47,060 nucleotides of DNA. It comes from Marinilabilia salmonicolor (GTDB lineage Bacteria; Bacteroidota; Bacteroidia; Bacteroidales; Marinilabiliaceae). Within the stretch, counting starts at the first letter, position 1. Each line of letters begins with the position of its first letter. The notes under the pieces are model-generated. The model did no database searches. It was not told the DNA's origin and saw only the letters and a list, made by a program, of their open reading frames with translations. Both the position numbers and the translations under genes were made by a program. Location: positions 1 through 47,060 of the forward strand of contig NZ_PVTS01000024.1 of the NCBI RefSeq assembly GCF_003003035.1, written 5' to 3'. Below are positions 1 to 8,035 of this stretch, in pieces.

Positions 1-75
1 ATCCACATCACACCTGCCGAAAATTTCAAAGAACTTTTGCCGCAATTTATTGATAAAAAATTACTCCAGGAATAA
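1..75 (+). CDS. possible C-terminal tail of a gene entering from the left
   Basis: Frame 1 is open from the first base to TAA at 73-75 and reads IHITPAENFKELLPQFIDKK followed by LLQE. The composition looks like an ordinary protein tail, but 24 residues are too few to name a family. It would converge with, and overlap by 15 bp, the truncated deacetylase on the other strand. The minus strand through the same bases is also open beyond the deacetylase stop (FFINKLRQKFFEIFGR), so the strand assignment is uncertain. The sequence left of the window would settle it. Confidence 0.3.
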   Translation: MHITPAENFKELLPQFIDKKLLQE

Positions 76-468
76 GGTTTTGCTGGGGTGGATACCCTTA
101 ACTTTGTAAAACCACGGGTGATGCATGGTGTTGACAATGCCGGAAATGAGAAATATGGTAACGGGAACATGGTGTTTCTTCAGGATGGGAAATATCCCGA
201 AGTTTTCGGCCCATCCGTCATCAAATGTGAGAACCAAAGCCCGTTCAGGGAGTTTAACTTCCTTGCTTTTAATCGATTCGAAGTATGTGGAAAGAGGAAT
301 GATGTTGTATCGTCTTTTCAGGGCAGTGATGGCTTTGTCGAAAAACTGCGACTCCGGTCGATGAAACATCAGGATGGTGGTTTTTTTTCTTTGAAGGGTA
401 TGTCTGATAACCCACGAAATCCCCATTGATCGGAGCCCCGGAGTCAGCAACTTACTTGTAAATGTCAT
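61..468 (-). CDS. polysaccharide deacetylase (NodB-like), truncated
   Basis: The 135-residue product begins like a carbohydrate esterase family 4 (NodB) enzyme, which removes acetyl or similar groups from cell-surface polysaccharides. MFHRPES near residue 35 and LTFDDGW near residue 80 (the first catalytic Asp and metal-binding Asp motif), followed by HHVPVTIFLISG, match the start of the NodB barrel. The H-x3-H metal motif and the rest of the roughly 200-residue barrel are missing because TAA falls at 61-63. The product is therefore probably inactive: either a decaying gene or one broken by a nonsense change. It starts 45 bp after the sensor kinase stop on the same strand, so the two are probably co-transcribed. 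The family assignment is good; whether this is a living gene is doubtful. Confidence 0.6.
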   Translation of the reverse strand: MTFTSKLLTPGLRSMGISWVIRHTLQRKKTTILMFHRPESQFFDKAITALKRRYNIIPLSTYFESIKSKEVKLPERALVLTFDDGWAENFGIFPILKKHHVPVTIFLISGIVNTMHHPWFYKVKGIHPSKTLFLE

Positions 469-512
469 AAATGCGACTGTTGATTTTGTCGGTAAAGATA
501 CTTCTTTTCTCG

Positions 513-2390
513 TCAGACCTCGTTGTTGAGCGGGAAAGAAACTTTAACGGAAGTCCCCTCGCCCCGGGTGGAGGAGAGTTCTATGGTGCCATTGAGCAGT
601 AAAGCGATGCCCCGCGCGTTGGTAAGTCCAATGCCGGCGCCGTCATAAACACGGGTATTGGATTCCACGACTTTGCAGAATTTTCTGAATACCAAATCTG
701 TTTTATCGTCAGAAATCCCGATGCCACTATCGGAGACAATTATTTCGAAATGATGATCCGTACTTCGGCACAACAATGTGACTCCTCCTTTGTCTGTAAA
801 CTTAAAGGCATTGTCGAGCAGGTATCGGATCATGCGTTTCAAAAGTGCAGGATCACTGTAAATGGTCATGTCACAATCATCCGACAATGTCCTGAAAAAA
901 AGATCCGGCTTTTGTTTCCGACGAAATGATTCAAATTCCTGTTTAAGTTCCAGCAGGGCATCCTGAATTTTGAATTGACTCATCCTCACAGGGGCTTGCT
1001 CTTTTTCCAGCTGGGCGAATAGTAGCGTATCTTCTATAAATCTTACCAGTTGATTGCTGTTTTGAGCAATGTGCGAAAAGAAATCTTCCCGCTCCCTCTC
1101 AGTCGATGCGGGATCGGCCATTAGTTCCGAAAATCCCACAATGGCCATTAAGGGTGTTCGAACTTCATGACTCAGATTCTCTAGAAATGAGGATTTTAGA
1201 CTGTCGGATTCCAGTGCCCGCTCTTTTTCACGGCTTAGTTTGTTTTGAGCTGACTTTAAGTCATTGAATGACTTCTGAAGTTCCTCCATCATTTTGTTGA
1301 AGTGGTCTCCCAACTCCTGCATTTCATCCTTTGTTTGTATGTTCGCTCTGGTATCTAAATCCCCATCAGCCGCTCGTCTGAACTTTCGAAGCAGGTATTT
1401 TACCGGTGATGTTACGTTTTTGCTGAAATAGAGTGCCAGCAGGATGGTAATGATAAAGCCTGATAGAAAAACTATGCCAAGATGAAACATGAGTTTGTTG
1501 GCATCGGTGAAAATCTCTTTTCTGGATACAGAAAGAACCACCGACCATCCATTTCGAAGTTGGCTCACTGAGTGTATAAAATTCTTACTGCCGGGGTGGG
1601 GCAGAAGTCTGCTGTCCGTGTTTTCAGGTAGCTGTTTGATGAGTTCAAGGGTCTCGTCAGGCAGAGGCTGACCCCCTGAGGATGAATAAACCAATTCATT
1701 TTTTTCATTCAAAAGAATCAGACATCCGGTATTGAAATTAAAAATGCTGTCGAGGTGATCCTCCAGTTCATGATAAAGAAAATCAGATCCCAGACATCCG
1801 ATCAAGGTGGAATCCACATAAACGGCGCGTGAGTAACTGATGACTTCCATATTCCAGGTTTGCCAGTAGTAGGGGAGCGTCCATATTTCTCCCTGCGTTA
1901 GGGCCCGTGTCCACCAATTCATGGAAGGGTGAAAAAGATCTTTTTCCTGAATGCTGTATTCTTTGCTTCGGTGATAAACACCATTTCCCTTTTTGTCAAA
2001 GAAGCTGATGGTATGCCTTCCCTCAAAGTCTTCCGTGTTAAAAACAATCCACAAACTCATTGGGCGCATAAGGTGGAGGATTTCCCGTAGTTGCGGAGTG
2101 ATTTTTTGTTTGTATCTATTTAGGGAAGCATCGTCCCTGAAGTCGGTTGATTTGTCGAAAGTACTTCTGATAACGGCCTCCAGAGCCATGGAAACTTCTT
2201 CAATGTGGGTGAATTGTTTTTCCACATCTGATGAGGCCAGCCGTGTAATTTGCTTCATGTGGGCCAGTGCATCATTATTGGCTTGTTGACGCGCAAAAAA
2301 TATTCCCGGAACACCGGTAAGAAGCATCGCTGATGCCGTCAGTAAAAGCATCAATATGAGAAGTTTCTTTCTGAATCCGTACATTGGCAC
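513..2390 (-). CDS. dCache-HAMP hybrid-less sensor histidine kinase
   Basis: This 625-residue inner-membrane sensor kinase should autophosphorylate on His and pass the phosphate to an unlinked regulator. Order of parts: TM1 about 8-33; a periplasmic double-PDC (dCache-like) sensor about 34-298 with the WWTRALTQGEIW...YSRAV pattern typical of small-ligand binding; TM2 about 302-324; HAMP about 325-378; a coiled linker; HisKA with H-box NLSHEVRTPL (His408); HATPase with N-box LLDNAFKF (Asn527), G1 DSGIGIS (554-560) and G2 GAGIGL. All catalytic boxes are intact. No receiver domain or response regulator gene is adjacent, so it is an orphan kinase. The ligand cannot be told from sequence. Start: ATG at 2390, with a second ATG two codons later; both precede TM1. 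Confidence 0.88.
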   Translation of the reverse strand: MPMYGFRKKLLILMLLLTASAMLLTGVPGIFFARQQANNDALAHMKQITRLASSDVEKQFTHIEEVSMALEAVIRSTFDKSTDFRDDASLNRYKQKITPQLREILHLMRPMSLWIVFNTEDFEGRHTISFFDKKGNGVYHRSKEYSIQEKDLFHPSMNWWTRALTQGEIWTLPYYWQTWNMEVISYSRAVYVDSTLIGCLGSDFLYHELEDHLDSIFNFNTGCLILLNEKNELVYSSSGGQPLPDETLELIKQLPENTDSRLLPHPGSKNFIHSVSQLRNGWSVVLSVSRKEIFTDANKLMFHLGIVFLSGFIITILLALYFSKNVTSPVKYLLRKFRRAADGDLDTRANIQTKDEMQELGDHFNKMMEELQKSFNDLKSAQNKLSREKERALESDSLKSSFLENLSHEVRTPLMAIVGFSELMADPASTEREREDFFSHIAQNSNQLVRFIEDTLLFAQLEKEQAPVRMSQFKIQDALLELKQEFESFRRKQKPDLFFRTLSDDCDMTIYSDPALLKRMIRYLLDNAFKFTDKGGVTLLCRSTDHHFEIIVSDSGIGISDDKTDLVFRKFCKVVESNTRVYDGAGIGLTNARGIALLLNGTIELSSTRGEGTSVKVSFPLNNEV

Positions 2391-2491
2391 TATTTTGTTT
2401 TTAGTTAGGGGACGAATCTCTAATTTAATGCATTTTGTTTAAAAAAACTAATGATATTTAATGCCAGAAAGAAAAATCCGGGTTGCCTGGT

Positions 2492-2554
2492 GTGCTTAAT
2501 AAGAAAGCGTCAAGTGCAAGCCTAACGCAGCAATTGGCGTTTTCTTTCAAGCAC
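2492..2554. repeat. two-stage hairpin, perhaps a decayed family A repeat
   Basis: GTGCTT (2492-2497) pairs with AAGCAC (2549-2554). Inside it AGAAAGCGTCAA (2502-2513) pairs with TTGGCGTTTTCT (2534-2545), using two G-T wobbles. The 20-nt loop holds gtgcaagcctaacgcagcaa, close to the GCAAG and TAACGCAGCAA blocks of the family A repeats. It lies about 100 bp upstream of the sensor kinase start in otherwise featureless AT-rich DNA; the rest of 2391-2840 shows no gene. Confidence 0.4.
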
Positions 2555-2850
2555 TTTATTATTGATGGAATGGTTTTAACTTTCTGCAATAAATTGTTAG
2601 AATTTTAGAATTTAGAAGTTAGTGACCAACGGGGAGAATTTTAAGAGGCAGAAGAAAAAATATTGACCCAAAAGCCATTTTTCAACATTCTGAAGAAAGT
2701 TTTGCCTGATAAGCAAAAATCTAACTGTATGCTATAATGTTTTGATATAAGACGACTTACAATTCAAGCTAGATAAAAGAAAAACCGTATGACATTGACA
2801 TTCTGAATTCTATAAAAAATATTGGAACAGGTTCATATTACGTGTGGATG

Positions 2851-3000
2851 ATTAGAGATTGCTTCGGGCTGAGCCCTCGCACTGTCAACGCCACGCTGCA
2901 GAGAAGAGGGGAAAAGGGGGCGGCGCTGCCGCCCCCTTTTCCCCTCTCTTTTGTCCAGTGCATTGTCATTGCGAGGGCAACGTCCGAAGCAATCTTAATC
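2851..3000. repeat. palindromic interspersed element P1
   Basis: This is a 150-bp hairpin element. Its ends are imperfect inverted repeats: GATTGCTTCGG...GCCCTCGCA (about 2857-2881) and TGCGAGGGC...CCGAAGCAATC (about 2970-2994). At the centre is a perfect 20-bp stem (2905-2924 with 2928-2947) with loop GCT. End sequences of this kind (GATTGCTTC...CGCAATG) are, as I recall, common in REP/MITE-like elements of many bacteria. The 78-codon ORF across it looks spurious. It directly abuts a partial family A end (2998-3057). Confidence 0.65.
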
Positions 3001-3057
3001 GTAAATGAGCAATTTGCTGGCAGCGTAACGATGCAAGTTGGACTTTATAGACAAACA
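2998..3057 (+). repeat. partial family A repeat (right end only)
   Basis: Bases 2998-3057 (atcgtaaatgagcaattt, then agcgtaacgatgcaagttgg, then actttatagacaaac) align with the right-hand third of the full copy at 3168-3227. The left part is missing exactly where palindromic element P1 ends, so P1 may have inserted into, or replaced, an older family A copy. It shares its last bases with the flank of copy A1, giving a near-tandem arrangement. Confidence 0.5.
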
Positions 3058-3234
3058 CTATTTAGTGCCTGTCTATAAACTAAGTAAATTCTGTTTTTAG
3101 AGCTGTTTCTGGTCAGAAAGTGCCAGTTGCAAGACTTGCGAAGTCCGAAAATACGGAGTTTACTCATCGTAAATGAGTAATTTTCGGATGAGCGTAACGC
3201 AGCAAATGGTACTTTATGGACAGAAACTACTTAG
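3044..3234 (+). repeat. family A repeat, copy A1
   Basis: The core runs 3080-3234 (155 bp), bounded by CTAAGTAAATTCTG and the inverted CTAAGTAGTTTCTGTCC. It is preceded by a conserved hairpin flank, TTTATAGACA...TGTCTATAAA (3044-3079). Inside are GCAAGACTTGC, a stem TCCGAAAAT (3144-3152) with ATTTTCGGA (3180-3188), and the block GCGTAACGCAGCAAATGG. It matches copies at 9156-9344 and 36482-36669. Its right end contains the ribE stop codon (TAA read from 3233 to 3231). The longest ORF across it is a shadow. Confidence 0.75.
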
Positions 3235-3836
3235 TCTCTGAAATGCAGTAATCTGCTGATGTATTTCCCAATGATATCAAACTCCAGATTTACCACACTT
3301 CCTTCCTTAATCTGGTGGAAGTTGGTGAATTCGTAAGTGTAAGGAATGATGGCCACCGAAAAGCGGTCGTCTTTACTGTTAACCACTGTCAGGCTTACTC
3401 CGTTTACGGTAACAGATCCTTTTTCAACCGTCATGTAACCTTGTCCTGCTTTCTCTTTATCCACATCGTACTGAAAAGTAAAATACCAGCTGCCATCTGC
3501 CTCTTTAACTTCCACACATTTTGCTGTCTGATCTACATGACCTTGCACGATGTGACCGTCCAGTCTGCCATTCATGGGCATGCTGCGCTCCAGATTCACT
3601 TTATCTCCGGGTTTCAGATGACCAAGGTTCGACTTTTCCAGCGTTTCACTGATGGCCGTTACGGTATAGGTATCTTCTTCTTTCTTTACAACCGTCAGAC
3701 AAACACCGTTGTGAGAAATACTCTGGTCTATTTTAAGTTCATCGGTAAACGAACATTTTAATGTGAGATGCACATTTCCTTTTTCTTTTTCTACTGCTGT
3801 AACCGTGGCAGCTTCTTCAACTATTCCTGAAAACAT
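3231..3836 (-). CDS. ribE: riboflavin synthase, alpha subunit
   Basis: Riboflavin synthase dismutates two 6,7-dimethyl-8-ribityllumazines into riboflavin and a pyrimidinedione in the cytosol. The 201-residue length and start MFSGIVEEAA are typical of the family. The two lumazine-binding barrel repeats are visible: residues 1 to about 97 (ISHNGVCLTVV) and about 98-196 (VEKGSVTVNGVSLTVV), with the inter-repeat GHIVQGHVD motif. It stands alone, without other rib genes. The stop codon falls within the end of repeat A1, so the final few residues (HFRD) may come from the element. Upstream, 3837-3928 is AT-rich leader, followed by repeat B1. No FMN riboswitch was recognised. Confidence 0.95.
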   Translation of the reverse strand: MFSGIVEEAATVTAVEKEKGNVHLTLKCSFTDELKIDQSISHNGVCLTVVKKEEDTYTVTAISETLEKSNLGHLKPGDKVNLERSMPMNGRLDGHIVQGHVDQTAKCVEVKEADGSWYFTFQYDVDKEKAGQGYMTVEKGSVTVNGVSLTVVNSKDDRFSVAIIPYTYEFTNFHQIKEGSVVNLEFDIIGKYISRLLHFRD

Positions 3837-3928
3837 AATATTCTTTTTAAATTTATTGAAACAGATATTGTCATGCGTTGTTTTGATATCAAATGAAATG
3901 CTAAATTAGAAACAATTTTTTCAGAACC

Positions 3929-4110
3929 CTAACCCGAACTATTCATAAATTATCTATTACGATGCCCAACCTTCTGCGAAATATGGACATTCTCAATAAA
4001 AATGATTTGAAAATAATTCACTATTTCCTTCATCATTTTTATTTGCGATTGTCACTATTTCTTGATGTTTGAACATCTCATCACGATTTTTCATGAATAG
4101 ATCAGGCTAA
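3929..4110 (-). repeat. family B repeat, copy B1
   Basis: A 182-bp non-coding element in the divergent ribE/OsmC gap. Terminal inverted repeats: CTAACCCGAACTATTCATAAA at the left end, and at the right end, read inward on the minus strand, TTAGCCTGATCTATTCATGAA. Read on the minus strand it contains AAAAATGA...TCATTTTT around AAATAGTgaATTATTT, the nested family hairpin with one swapped A-T pair and one G-T wobble relative to copy B3. It has the same length as B2 and B4. Confidence 0.75.
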
Positions 4111-4141
4111 ATCGTTTAATCAGATTCGAAAAAAAGAACTT

Positions 4142-4549
4142 ATGGATGTTACCGTAAAAAGCCGATACCTCGGTAATCTGAGGGTGGAAAGCACACATCT
4201 TCAGTCAGGAAATAAAATTATTACTGATGCTCCGGTGGACAACCGGGGCAAGGGAGAGGCTTTTTCTCCCACCGACCTTCTCGCAACTTCCCTTGGGAGT
4301 TGTATCACTACGATCATGGGAATAAAAGCGATGGACAATGGAATCGACATTGAAGGAACGGAGGTGGAAATTACTAAAATAATGGCCAGTGATCCCCGGC
4401 GGGTGGCAGAAGTAGTGGTGAAATTCTTTTTCCCGGACAAGGGGTATTCCGAAGAAGACAAGAAACTTATTGAAAGCGTGGCAGGGATAAGCCCGGTTCC
4501 CTTAAGTCTTTCCACCAATTTGAAACAGACTATTCACTTTCACTGGTAA
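4142..4549 (+). CDS. OsmC/Ohr-family protein
   Basis: This 135-residue protein of the OsmC fold belongs to a group that uses paired cysteines to reduce organic hydroperoxides. The family pattern is clear: a first strand segment MDVTVKSRYLG, then GKGEAFSPTDLLATSLGSC (Cys near residue 58) and the central helix MGIKAMDNG. The second resolving Cys expected near residue 120 in Ohr/OsmC is not present (SPVPLSLSTNL), so it fits the YhfA-like OsmC subgroup, whose role is less clear. It ends 18 bp before the next gene on the same strand. The start codon lies about 30 bp from the end of repeat B1, so the promoter may overlap the element. Confidence 0.88.
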   Translation: MDVTVKSRYLGNLRVESTHLQSGNKIITDAPVDNRGKGEAFSPTDLLATSLGSCITTIMGIKAMDNGIDIEGTEVEITKIMASDPRRVAEVVVKFFFPDKGYSEEDKKLIESVAGISPVPLSLSTNLKQTIHFHW

Positions 4550-4554
4550 AAAAC

Positions 4555-4562
4555 TACCTTTG
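4555..4562 (+). promoter_or_regulatory. possible -7 box just before the SDR gene
   Basis: TACCTTTG matches the Bacteroidetes -7 consensus TAnnTTTG and lies 5 bp before the ATG at 4568. If it is used, the transcript would start at or near the start codon, giving a leaderless mRNA. No TTG -33 box is seen at proper spacing, so this may be chance. Confidence 0.22.
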
Positions 4563-4567
4563 TTTTT

Positions 4568-5578
4568 ATGATACTACTTACAGGAGCTACAGGACTGGTT
4601 GGTTCACACATCTTATACAGTCTAACAAAACAGGGTGAGCAGGTAAGAGCTACCTGTCGCCGGCAAAGCACCATCGGAGAGGTTGAGAAACTTTTTCGGT
4701 TTTATGAAAAGGGCGGCGCTGATGAATTGTTGCGACAAGTGGAATGGGTGGAGGCGGATCTTACCGATTATTATTCGCTTGAAGAAGCCCTGGAGGGAGT
4801 TCAATACGTAATTCATGCGGCGGCGATGGTCTCTTTTAATCCTAAAGAGGCACGGAAAATGCTTAAGGTCAATGCGGATGGAACGGCCAATCTTGTCAAC
4901 GCATGTATTGAAAATAAAATTGAGAAATTTTGTTTTGTCAGCTCTATTTCTTCTTTGGGGCGTCATCCCGAGGGAAAGGAAGTGGATGAGCAGGTGGAGT
5001 GGCAGCCGGATGATAACCGTTCTGCTTATTCGCACAGTAAATTTCGTGCCGAGATGGAGGTGTGGAGAGCTTCCAAGGAGGGATTGCCTGTGATTATTGT
5101 TAATCCTTCAGTAATTATAGGACCGGTGGATTGGAAACGAAGCAGTGGCCGTCTGTTTTATTCCGTTCGTAAAGGAATGCCGTTTTACACTACCGGGGTA
5201 ACCGGCTTTGTGGATGTTCGTGATGTGGCCGAAGCAGTTTCTTTACTCATCAGGAGCGATGTGGTTAATGAACGCTTTATTCTCAATGGGGAGAATATGA
5301 GCTTTAAAGATTTTTTCTCTCTGGTGGCACGGGCCTTAAATAAGCGTGCTCCTTTCCTTAAAGCTGGTTATGTTCTTACCGAAATGGGATGGCGAATCAA
5401 TCATACACTTTGTGCTATTTTCGGGAAAGCTCCGGCCATTACTAAAGATACTGCCCGGGCTGCGCACAGCAGGGCTTATTATTCTAACCGTAAGTTTTCT
5501 GAAAAATTCAATTTTTCTTTTCGCACCGTTGACACTTCTGTAAAGGATACTGCCCGGTGGTTTCTTGAAAAAAAATGA
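4568..5578 (+). CDS. NAD(P)-dependent extended-SDR epimerase/dehydratase
   Basis: A 336-residue extended short-chain dehydrogenase/reductase. The Rossmann dinucleotide motif TGATGLVGSH lies at residues 5-14, the VIHAAAMVSF strand near residue 80, the catalytic Ser region VSSISSLG near 123, and the active-site Y-x3-K as YSHSK near 155. The substrate domain follows. Sequence alone does not fix the substrate; dihydroflavonol-4-reductase-like, sugar or sterol-type substrates are all possible. It ends 3 bp before the penicillin-binding protein start, so the two are probably co-transcribed, which suggests an envelope or lipid-modifying role. Confidence 0.85.
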   Translation: MILLTGATGLVGSHILYSLTKQGEQVRATCRRQSTIGEVEKLFRFYEKGGADELLRQVEWVEADLTDYYSLEEALEGVQYVIHAAAMVSFNPKEARKMLKVNADGTANLVNACIENKIEKFCFVSSISSLGRHPEGKEVDEQVEWQPDDNRSAYSHSKFRAEMEVWRASKEGLPVIIVNPSVIIGPVDWKRSSGRLFYSVRKGMPFYTTGVTGFVDVRDVAEAVSLLIRSDVVNERFILNGENMSFKDFFSLVARALNKRAPFLKAGYVLTEMGWRINHTLCAIFGKAPAITKDTARAAHSRAYYSNRKFSEKFNFSFRTVDTSVKDTARWFLEKK

Positions 5579-5581
5579 TAA

Positions 5582-7963
5582 ATGAAGAAGAAAAATAATT
5601 CCGGCGGAAAGCGGGAGCAGGCAAAAAGTTCCGGCCGATTGCAGATAAAGGTTTTAAAATTTTTCCTTAAGCTGTTTCTGGCAGGAATTGCCTTTTTGGC
5701 CGTCTTTCTGTCATTGGTTTACATCGGTTTGTTTGGCCGCATTCCGGCAGAGGAGGAGTTGGCTAAAATAAAGAATTTTGATGCCTCCGAAGTGTATTCT
5801 GCCGATGGAAAGATGATCGGTAAGTATTATATTGAAAACCGACGGAATATTGAAAACAGCAATATTTCCGAGCACGTAATCAATGCTTTAGTGGCCACTG
5901 AAGACAGCCGGTTTTTTGAACACAAAGGGCTCGATTACATAAGTATGGGGAGAGTTTTGGTGCATTCTGTTCTTATGGGCGACAAGGCCCAGGGAGGTGG
6001 CAGTACCATTAGTCAGCAGCTTGCTAAAAACTTGTATCCCAGAAGAGATTACAAATTTTTGTCGCTGCCGGTGAACAAAGCGCGGGAAATGTTTACGGCA
6101 GCTCGTCTGGAGGGAATATACACCAAGGCTGAAATCCTGAATCTTTATCTGAATACTGTTCCCTTTGGGGAAAACATTTATGGTATTGAAGTTGCAGCCA
6201 ATCGTTTTTTTAACAAATCTTCCTCCCGGTTGAAACCGCATGAGGCTGCAACCATTATCGGAATGTTGGCTGCCAATACATTATACAATCCCCGTCTTCA
6301 TCCCGACCGCAGTATCGAGCGGCGAAATATTGTGCTTGACAGAATGGTAACTCAGGGGTTCTTAACTGAGCAGCAGGGCCGGGAATACCGGGAACTTCCA
6401 TTGGGACTCAACTACCGCGTTTTGGATAAAAACAATGGCCCTGCACCTTATTTTATGGAGGTTGTGCGCCGAAGTGCTGAGAAAAAACTGGAAGAACTTT
6501 ACGGGGATTCAATTAATCTTTACAGAGATGGCTTGCGAATCTATACCACTTTGAATGCGCAGTTGCAGGAATTTGCCAATGAGGCTGTTCAAAATCAAAT
6601 GGTTCGTTTACAACAGGATTTTAACCGCCATTGGAAAAACAGAAATCCCTGGGAGGGGCATCCCGAAATTTATGTTACCGCTCTCAAGAATTCTTCCAGA
6701 TATCAGGCCTTGAAAAAGCAAGGAAAGAACGAAGCGGAAATCATGGATGTCATGGAGACTCCGGTTAGTACGGTTATTCTTGAGGATGGAGAAGAGAGGA
6801 CAATTAAGATGTCTCCTGCTGATTCAGTTGCCTGGGCCATCAGTCAGTTGCATGCAGGTTTTTTGGCAGTGAATCCTTCTGATGGTGCAATTTTGGCCTG
6901 GGTGGGAGGCACAAATTTCAAGTTTTTCCCGTATGATCATGTGTTGTCCAGGCGACAGGTGGGAAGTACTTTTAAGCCTTTTGTGTATGCGACTGCCATT
7001 GAAGAGGGCTATGAGCCTTGTGATTATATCAGTAATGAAAGACGTGTTTACCGGCAGTATGATGATTGGTCGCCCTCCAACAGTGATGGGGAACATGATG
7101 GTTTTTACTCCCTGCAGGGGGCACTGATTAATTCAGTAAATACGGTAGCGGCTGAATTAGGCGTGGAGACCGGACCTCATGATGTTATAGAGCTTGCTCA
7201 TGATGCAGGTATCGATAGTGATATGCCTAATGTGCCGTCCGTGGCTCTGGGAACAGCCAATCTTTCATTATTTGAAATGATCAGGGCTTATACAGCATTT
7301 GCGAATTATGGAAACGGGATAGAACTGCAAAGTCTTTTGCGTATTGAAGATGCTGAGGGGAAGCTTCTTTATGAAGCAAAACCAGCTGAATTGCGCGATG
7401 CAGCTTTTGAGGAGAGAACTGCCCGGTATATGGTGCATATGTTGCAAGGGGTTGTTGAGCGTGGAACGGCTCGTTCTTTAAGAAGTGTTTATGGTTTAAA
7501 AACCGATCTTGCAGGGAAAACAGGAACCACCCAGGACAATGCTGATGGTTGGTTTATCGGGTTTTCTCCCGGCCTGGTAGCGGGTGCCTGGGTGGGGGCC
7601 GAAAGCCCCGGAATCAGATTTCGTACCACATCGATGGGACAGGGGGCTTATACCGCCCTGCCTGTTTTTGGACGATTTATGCAAAAGGTGGAGAACTCTT
7701 CGCTTTCGGTGGGTATTGGCAGACGGAGTTTCTATCCTCTGCCGGAAGAGTTGCTGGCTGAAGTGGATTGTCCCGATTTCTCTGAGGAAGATCCGGATAT
7801 GAACTTTTTTGAACGCTTATTTGGCGGTGACAGGGATAAAAAAGAAAAAGATAAAGAAGAAGCAGCTTCAACAGATAGTACGGATGTGAAAAATGATGGG
7901 AGGAAGGATAAGAGCAAGTCGCTTCTCGACCGTATGAAAGATATCTTTCGGAAAAAGGAATAG
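5582..7963 (+). CDS. class A penicillin-binding protein (transglycosylase/transpeptidase)
   Basis: A 793-residue bifunctional PBP1A-type enzyme that polymerises lipid II and cross-links peptidoglycan at the outer face of the inner membrane. Parts: a short basic cytoplasmic N-terminus; TM about 25-50; glycosyltransferase family 51 with ATEDSRFFEHKG (catalytic Glu107) and GGSTISQQLAKN; linker; transpeptidase domain with STFK (Ser462), SVN (518-520) and KTGTT (646-650). All catalytic motifs are intact. The C-terminus is a charged Lys/Asp/Glu-rich tail. It follows the SDR gene by 3 bp. A second class A PBP is encoded at 33828-36179. Confidence 0.95.
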   Translation: MKKKNNSGGKREQAKSSGRLQIKVLKFFLKLFLAGIAFLAVFLSLVYIGLFGRIPAEEELAKIKNFDASEVYSADGKMIGKYYIENRRNIENSNISEHVINALVATEDSRFFEHKGLDYISMGRVLVHSVLMGDKAQGGGSTISQQLAKNLYPRRDYKFLSLPVNKAREMFTAARLEGIYTKAEILNLYLNTVPFGENIYGIEVAANRFFNKSSSRLKPHEAATIIGMLAANTLYNPRLHPDRSIERRNIVLDRMVTQGFLTEQQGREYRELPLGLNYRVLDKNNGPAPYFMEVVRRSAEKKLEELYGDSINLYRDGLRIYTTLNAQLQEFANEAVQNQMVRLQQDFNRHWKNRNPWEGHPEIYVTALKNSSRYQALKKQGKNEAEIMDVMETPVSTVILEDGEERTIKMSPADSVAWAISQLHAGFLAVNPSDGAILAWVGGTNFKFFPYDHVLSRRQVGSTFKPFVYATAIEEGYEPCDYISNERRVYRQYDDWSPSNSDGEHDGFYSLQGALINSVNTVAAELGVETGPHDVIELAHDAGIDSDMPNVPSVALGTANLSLFEMIRAYTAFANYGNGIELQSLLRIEDAEGKLLYEAKPAELRDAAFEERTARYMVHMLQGVVERGTARSLRSVYGLKTDLAGKTGTTQDNADGWFIGFSPGLVAGAWVGAESPGIRFRTTSMGQGAYTALPVFGRFMQKVENSSLSVGIGRRSFYPLPEELLAEVDCPDFSEEDPDMNFFERLFGGDRDKKEKDKEEAASTDSTDVKNDGRKDKSKSLLDRMKDIFRKKE

Positions 7964-7970
7964 CAGATTT

Positions 7971-8023
7971 TCAGGCCGAAGCAGCCGGCATCTCCGAGCC
8001 GGCTGCCTGCACCTGCTGCCTGA
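7971..8023. terminator. GC-rich hairpin between convergent genes
   Basis: GCAGCCGGC (7981-7989) pairs with GCCGGCTGC (7998-8006), loop ATCTCCGA, inside an outer pair TCAGGC (7971-7976) with GCCTGA (8018-8023). It lies between the 3' ends of the PBP gene (+) and mmcQ (-). There is no T-tract on either side, so it may act in mRNA 3'-end stability rather than as a classic intrinsic terminator. Confidence 0.5.
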
Positions 8024-8035
8024 TCGTTGTCGAAG

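Noticed and set aside
2842-3078. 78-codon + strand ORF across palindromic element P1
   Set aside because: The frame crosses a perfect hairpin and a repeat fragment, has a low-complexity PPPFPL segment and resembles no protein; it is a by-product of the repeat.
3837-3928. FMN riboswitch upstream of ribE
   Set aside because: The leader is short and AT-rich; none of the conserved RFN-element blocks could be found on the minus strand.
7677-7917. minus-strand ORFs under the PBP gene tail
   Set aside because: They are antisense shadows of the lysine/glutamate-rich C-terminal tail.
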